From Halobaculum halobium (GTDB lineage: Archaea > Halobacteriota > Halobacteria > Halobacteriales > Haloferacaceae): a stretch of 64,000 bases of DNA. The stretch covers positions 310,001 to 374,000 of the forward strand of contig NZ_CP126158.1 of the NCBI RefSeq assembly GCF_030127145.1, given 5' to 3'. Below the pieces are notes generated by a model. That model ran no database searches, had not been told where the DNA came from, and was given only the letters and a program-made list of their open reading frames with translations. The first letter of the stretch is position 1; every line of letters starts with the position of its first letter. Of this stretch, positions 60,585 through 64,000 are shown in pieces. Made by a program: the position numbers and the translations under genes.

Positions 60585-60835
60585 GCGTTGATCCCGATCG
60601 TGAGTACGGCGTTCTCGATGTCAACACTTGCGGCCGAGCCGGGGAGTTCGAACTCGAACTCCTCGTCCGCTCGACCGTCTTCGCGGGCGATCACGACGAT
60701 CGCGGTCCCGTCGACCGTATCGACGGTCACGTCCTCGTCGGCGGCGTTCAGGTCCGCCGCGATGACCGTCCCGTCGTCGTAGTCGTACCGGCGGAGGAAC
60801 CGTTCGCGCCGGTCGACGGTGTTGTGTTGGTTCAT
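60581..60835 (-). CDS. Small Hsp20-like protein preceding cdc48 (84 aa), DUF7127-like
   Basis: An 84-aa protein with an N-terminal [22 protein letters not shown] and a beta-rich [40 protein letters not shown], which resembles the C-terminal edge of an alpha-crystallin/Hsp20 fold; I recall this as the haloarchaeal DUF7127. Too short for a complete Hsp20. It heads the cdc48 transcript, with the strong TATA TTTATATA 30-37 nt upstream. It may be an adaptor or regulator of CDC48; that is inference from coupling. Confidence 0.8.
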   Translation of the reverse strand: MNQHNTVDRRERFLRRYDYDDGTVIAADLNAADEDVTVDTVDGTAIVVIAREDGRADEEFEFELPGSAASVDIENAVLTIGINA

Positions 60836-60864
60836 TTGTGCTAACTACAAGTAATCGATATAAC

Positions 60865-60872
60865 TATATAAA
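60865..60872 (-). promoter_or_regulatory. Strong TATA box of the small gene-cdc48 transcript
   Basis: TTTATATA read on the minus strand, 30-37 nt upstream of ATG 60835, in a 35-nt AT-rich patch. This is the most canonical TATA element in the window. Confidence 0.75.
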
Positions 60873-61005
60873 TGTGTCGCTGGTGAATCGAAGGAGGGAG
60901 CGGCGTGATTAACTGTACGGTCGAGTTGCAGTTCACAGTTTCGGCCGTCGCGATCATCGCAACCGCCCCGGCCGATTTATGCTCCCGCCCCCGCGAAGTT
61001 CCGAT

Positions 61006-61776
61006 ATGAACACAGCGGAACACCACGGTCGAGAAACGACGTATCGGACCCGCGGCGCGGCGGCCGACGGTCCGGGGCTGTTGTGCGTGCACGGGAGCGG
61101 GGGAACCAAAGACATCTGGACGAGCCAATCGCGGCTCGCGGATCGGACGCCGGTGACGGCACTCGACCTCAGCGGCCACGGCGACAGCGACGACGTGGAG
61201 GCCGAGCCCGGCCCGGAGGCACTGGAAGCGTACGCCGACGACGTGGTCGCGGTCACCGAGGCGACCGACGCGTCGGTGATGGTCGGCAACTCGCTCGGCG
61301 GCGCGGTCGCGATGTGGGTGGCGCTCGAGCGCGACCTGTCACTCGACGGTCTCATCCTCACGGGCACCGGCGCGAAGCTCACCGTGCTCGACGACCTGCT
61401 CGTGTGGCTCCGGGACGATTTCGACCGCGCCGTCGAGTTCCTTCACGGGGCCGACCGGCTGTTCCACGACGCCGACGAGGAGACGCTCGCCCGCTCGCGT
61501 GCGGCGATGCGCGAGGCCGGCCGGGCCGTCGTCGAGCGCGACTTCCGGACCAGTCACGAGTTCGACGTTCGGGATCGCCTCGGTGAGATCCAAGAGCCGG
61601 TGCTGGCCGTCGTGGGCGAGCACGACGGGCTCACGCCGCCGCAGTATCACGAATACCTCGCCGACGAACTGCCGAACGGCGAGGTGGCCGTGCTCGACGA
61701 CGCCGCACACCTGGCGATGATCGAACAACCGGACGCGTTCAACGACGCGGTCGCGTCGTTCCTCGACGAACTGTAG
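61006..61776 (+). CDS. Alpha/beta hydrolase
   Basis: A 256-aa alpha/beta hydrolase fold enzyme. The nucleophile Ser is in GNSLGGAVAMW (near 98), the acid Asp in VGEHDGLTPPQY (near 207) and the His in DDAAHLAMIEQPD (near 235); the oxyanion motif is CVHGSGGTKDIW near 28. ATG 61006 follows a GATTTATGC element about 30 nt upstream (leaderless type). Substrate unknown; esterase, lipase or haloperoxidase-like roles fit equally. Confidence 0.9.
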   Translation: MNTAEHHGRETTYRTRGAAADGPGLLCVHGSGGTKDIWTSQSRLADRTPVTALDLSGHGDSDDVEAEPGPEALEAYADDVVAVTEATDASVMVGNSLGGAVAMWVALERDLSLDGLILTGTGAKLTVLDDLLVWLRDDFDRAVEFLHGADRLFHDADEETLARSRAAMREAGRAVVERDFRTSHEFDVRDRLGEIQEPVLAVVGEHDGLTPPQYHEYLADELPNGEVAVLDDAAHLAMIEQPDAFNDAVASFLDEL

Positions 61777-61978
61777 CACCGGCTCGACGGAGCAGGCTGG
61801 AGTGGCGTTTCAGTTCGCTCCCTCCACCCCGGGAGTCGAGCGGCGAACGTTCAAATGCGATGCCGGCACCAGCACCGCCGTGCCGAACTGAGACGCTCGG
61901 GTCGTTCAGCGGGTGTGCGACTCACCGACTCGAGTGCAGCGCGAGTCGCCTGTAAGCCACCGACGGAACCCGGCGGCG

Positions 61979-62791
61979 TCAGTACACGTCGTCGACGTCG
62001 TCTTCGACGTGACTGTGCTCCTCCGCGGGGAATGTTCCCGTTTCGACCTCGCGCTTGTACGCCTCGACGGCCGACGCCATCTCGCCCCGGAGATCTGCGT
62101 ACTGCTTCGAGAACGGGGGCGACCACTCGTCGAGCCCGAGCACGTCGGTGATCACGAGCACCTGGCCGTCGGTCTCGGAACCGGCGCCGATACCGATCGT
62201 CGGGACGTCGAGCGCCTCAGTGATCTGGGCGGCGAGGTTCGCAGGGACGTGTTCGAGCACGAGCGAGAACGCGCCGGCATCCTCGTGGTCGTTCGCCAAC
62301 TCCAGCAGCCGCTCGGCCGCCTCTGGGTCGGTTCCCTGCCGCTGATAGCCGCCGAGTTGGTTCACGTGCTGCGGAGTCAGACCGAGATGCGCCATTACCG
62401 GAATTCCGAGTTCGGTGAGTCTCCGGGTCAGTTCGACCGTGTGGGGGCCTGACTCGATCTTCACGGCGTCGGCGTCCGCCTCTTTCAGCATGCGCCCGGC
62501 GTGCTCGATGCTCTCGGCCTCGTCGACGCCGAACGAGAGGAACGGCATGTCCGCGACGACGAGCGCGTCGTCGGTCGCACGAGCGACGGCAGCGGTCCGA
62601 CTCTGCACCTCGGCGAGCGTGACGGGCAGTGTCGAGTCGTGGCCCAGCACCGCGTTCCCCATCGAGTCGCCGACGAGGATCACGTCGATCCCGGCGTCGT
62701 CGATGACCGCGGCCGTCGGCGCGTCGTACGCCGTCAGCATCGTGATGGGGTCGTCGCCCGCCCGATCTCGGAGGTCGCGCGTCGTAACCAT
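61979..62791 (-). CDS. panB: 3-methyl-2-oxobutanoate hydroxymethyltransferase
   Basis: Adds a hydroxymethyl group from methylene-tetrahydrofolate (or an archaeal carrier) to alpha-ketoisovalerate, making ketopantoate for CoA synthesis. 270 aa TIM-barrel: LTAYDAPTAAVIDDAGIDVILVGDSMGNAVLG (metal Asp in GDSMG), VVADMPFLSFGV, AVKIESGPHTVELT, VMAHLGLTPQHVNQLGGYQRQG and the C-terminal GIGAGSETDGQVLVITDVLG, split at turns. ATG 62791. The ending EEHSHVEDDVDDVY is a haloarchaeal acidic tail. Confidence 0.95.
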   Translation of the reverse strand: MVTTRDLRDRAGDDPITMLTAYDAPTAAVIDDAGIDVILVGDSMGNAVLGHDSTLPVTLAEVQSRTAAVARATDDALVVADMPFLSFGVDEAESIEHAGRMLKEADADAVKIESGPHTVELTRRLTELGIPVMAHLGLTPQHVNQLGGYQRQGTDPEAAERLLELANDHEDAGAFSLVLEHVPANLAAQITEALDVPTIGIGAGSETDGQVLVITDVLGLDEWSPPFSKQYADLRGEMASAVEAYKREVETGTFPAEEHSHVEDDVDDVY

Positions 62792-63114
62792 GGCCGGTGG
62801 GAAGGCACGTGGCCCGATTAATCCGACTGTTCTGGACCGCGGTGGGTACCGAACGAGATACCGACGGCGAAACCGGTATCGCTGCGAGAGCGGGCGTCCT
62901 AGCCAGTGCGCGATCGGAGACCGAGTACTCCCGCCGGTGGTCGGCGTCGCCCTCGTGGTCGCGGTGCTCATCGCGACGATCGTGGGATCACCGGGCGGAC
63001 GCTGCTCGTCTCCGAGGTGACCGTCCCGGAACAGCCGGCGAACGTGGGCCGCTGACTCGCCGTATCTGCGGCCGAAACCGACACGGCTTACCCGGTCGCC
63101 CCGAACGGGGAAGC
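62792..63114 (+). other. Gene-free stretch with a pilin-like hydrophobic remnant
   Basis: No normal gene is seen in 323 nt. One plus-strand frame ending TGA at 63018-63020 reads GDRVLPPVVGVALVVAVLIA (62916-62975) then TIVGS, which resembles the N-terminal region of haloarchaeal type IV pilins (R-x-x-SPVVGVxLMVAxTVILA). No good start codon or downstream pilin body is present, so a decayed pilin fragment is possible. GTTTACC-like promoter elements are absent. Confidence 0.3.
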
Positions 63115-63351
63115 GTGCCCGAGCGCATCGAGTCCACCGATCCCGAGGGGGTCGATTACGGGTGGGTGATGCAGATGACGTTCGTCGTCACGGTGACCGC
63201 CGGCGCCGTGCTCGTGGCGGCGCTGTCGGCGTTCGTGACGCTCCCGACTTGGGGCGCGCGCGCGAGTTTCGCCGTCCGAGTCGGCGCCGTGATCTGGATC
63301 GTGACTGCACTGGCAGCCTACTACTACGAGAAGAACGTCCGAGCCGAGTGA
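63115..63351 (+). CDS. DUF5822-like small membrane protein (78 aa)
   Basis: GTG start at 63115 (MPERIESTDPEGVDYGWVMQ). Two transmembrane segments (about 20-42 and 53-70) with a LPTWGARASFAVRVGA loop. I recall nearly identical haloarchaeal proteins as DUF5822. CGGCTTACCC about 28 nt upstream may be the TATA region. Function unknown. Confidence 0.75.
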   Translation: MPERIESTDPEGVDYGWVMQMTFVVTVTAGAVLVAALSAFVTLPTWGARASFAVRVGAVIWIVTALAAYYYEKNVRAE

Positions 63352-63375
63352 GCCGCAGCGGTGCCTTCGGCGACG

Positions 63376-63903
63376 CTACACCCACCGGAAGTCGACACCG
63401 GCGCGTCGCGCGGTCACCGCGTCGCGCTCGGAGTCGCCGACGAACAGCGCTCGGTCAGGTTCCGCACTCAGGTCCTGCAGCGTCGCCACCAGCGGCTCGG
63501 GATCGGGCTTGTACGTCGCTACCGAGTCGCGACCGACGACGGCGCCGACGTGGGGAGTCAGGTCGTGACGATCGAGCGCGGTCCGACAGGCGGCCTCACA
63601 GTTGAGCGAACAGACGCCGGTCGGCACCGACAGCGGGAGGTGATCGGCGTGCGGGAGGCGCGTCGACGCCGCGGCGCCCCGGGTCTCGTGGTCGGCGAGC
63701 ACCGCCTCTAATTCCGAGCGGAGGCCGGCGGCGTCGGCCCGCTCCAGGAGCCCCCACAGGTCCGCGCCGTCGGCGTCCCGGCCGTTGCGCTCGAACAGCC
63801 CGATCGCATCGCGTGCGGCGGCCTCCCAGTCGACTACGAGGTCAACGAGGGTTCCGTCGAGGTCGAAGACGACCGCGTCGTATCCCGTATACTCATCGGT
63901 CAC
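63376..63903 (-). CDS. HAD-family phosphatase
   Basis: A 175-aa haloacid-dehalogenase fold hydrolase: motif I VVFDLDGTLVDLVVDW with the two catalytic Asp (near 12-16), motif II Ser/Thr in VPTGVCSLN, Lys in TYKPDPEPL, and motif IV LFVGDSERDAVTARRAGVDF (near 155). The cap is short (C1 type), consistent with a phosphoglycolate phosphatase-like enzyme; substrate uncertain. Ends 3' next to DUF5822 (convergent); the acyl-CoA dehydrogenase lies upstream on the same strand with no overlap. Confidence 0.85.
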   Translation of the reverse strand: MTDEYTGYDAVVFDLDGTLVDLVVDWEAAARDAIGLFERNGRDADGADLWGLLERADAAGLRSELEAVLADHETRGAAASTRLPHADHLPLSVPTGVCSLNCEAACRTALDRHDLTPHVGAVVGRDSVATYKPDPEPLVATLQDLSAEPDRALFVGDSERDAVTARRAGVDFRWV

Positions 63904-63907
63904 TGGA

Positions 63908-64000
63908 CTACAACAGCTCCCGGGCGATGATCGTCTTCTGGATCTCGGTCGTTCCCTCGTAGATGGTCGTGATCTTCGAATCCCGGTAGAGCCGCTCCAC
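63908..64000 (-). CDS. Acyl-CoA dehydrogenase, C-terminal fragment (cut by window end)
   Basis: The last 30 residues of an acyl-CoA dehydrogenase are visible: VERLYRDSKITTIYEGTTEI, then QKTIIAREL and the TAG stop. The RDSKITTIYEGTTEIQ motif is diagnostic of the C-terminal helical domain near the FAD and catalytic site. The gene runs on past base 64000 toward higher coordinates and is upstream of the HAD gene by 4 nt. Confidence 0.85.
   Translation of the reverse strand: MERLYRDSKITTIYEGTTEIQKTIIARELL

Noticed and set aside
1-64000. rRNA operon, 7S RNA or RNase P RNA
   Set aside because: No stretch resembles them; only the two tRNAs are structured RNA genes I can support.

Overview
The window is a piece of a haloarchaeal chromosome (class Halobacteria; the gene order fits a Haloferacales-type organism such as Halorubrum or Haloferax, which is an inference). 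The DNA is GC-rich and the proteins are strongly acidic. Ribosomal proteins S15, S3Ae, L7Ae, S28e, L24e, S17e and L21e are archaeal. CDC48, Pcc1, RpoF, halocyanin, CofD, TrmB, PccX and GTGA/ATGA gene overlaps all point the same way. Genes are tightly packed, and many starts lie 25-35 nt after a TATA-like element, as in leaderless haloarchaeal transcripts.

Layout. 1-2141: four overlapping minus-strand genes (three tiny zinc-ribbon proteins and a C5 DNA methyltransferase) lie directly at the 3' end of tRNA-Ala(GGC), so this looks like the edge of an integrated virus or plasmid. 2490-5289: rps15, a degenerate RecJ/DHH paralogue, pcc1 (KEOPS) and rps3ae. 5425-9172: zinc ribbon, halocyanin, CDP-alcohol phosphatidyltransferase, hisD, an A-type Fe-S carrier and a CxxC protein. 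9171-9316: a 77-bp tandem repeat. 9429-14862: two MscS channels, three other membrane proteins, dodecin and a PAC2 proteasome chaperone. 14926-16011: a TrmB regulator with a candidate self-operator. 16334-20382: two M42 aminopeptidases around an AstE-like deacylase, then a DUF309 protein. 20853: tRNA-Leu(CAA). 21947-29474: inositol phosphatase, Lrp regulator, two paralogous HD phosphohydrolases, an amidohydrolase, a hot-dog protein, a small Cys protein and a BKACE-family enzyme.

30102-32598 is tmcA broken by two single-base deletions. 32703-35682: a cyclase-family hydrolase, the rpl7ae-rps28e-rpl24e-ndk operon and a gamma-carbonic-anhydrase-like protein. 35789-39258: cofD (coenzyme F420) with a frameshifted Dus-like gene, a CitG-like gene and DUF447, followed by rps17e. 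41289-45135: pccB-pccX-pccA (biotin-dependent acyl-CoA carboxylase). 45214-47225: a PfkB kinase with ribose-1,5-bisphosphate isomerase. 48847-50960: split methionine synthase. 51020-55247: rpl21e-rpoF-DUF655-rsmA-mscS-hemK2. 55457-57710: moaA and an Mrp ATPase on divergent promoters rich in palindromes. 58323-60835: cdc48 with a small Hsp20-like partner. The end holds an alpha/beta hydrolase, panB, a possible pilin remnant, a DUF5822 protein, a HAD phosphatase and the tail of an acyl-CoA dehydrogenase.

Most of this is core haloarchaeal chromosome. The points most worth a second look are the mobile-element edge, the TrmB self-operator, the rpl7ae leader, the CofD/Dus/CitG/DUF447 operon, the PfkB-R15P isomerase pair, near-identical blocks in the HD paralogues, and three -1 frameshifts that all fall in short C runs and may be sequencing errors.
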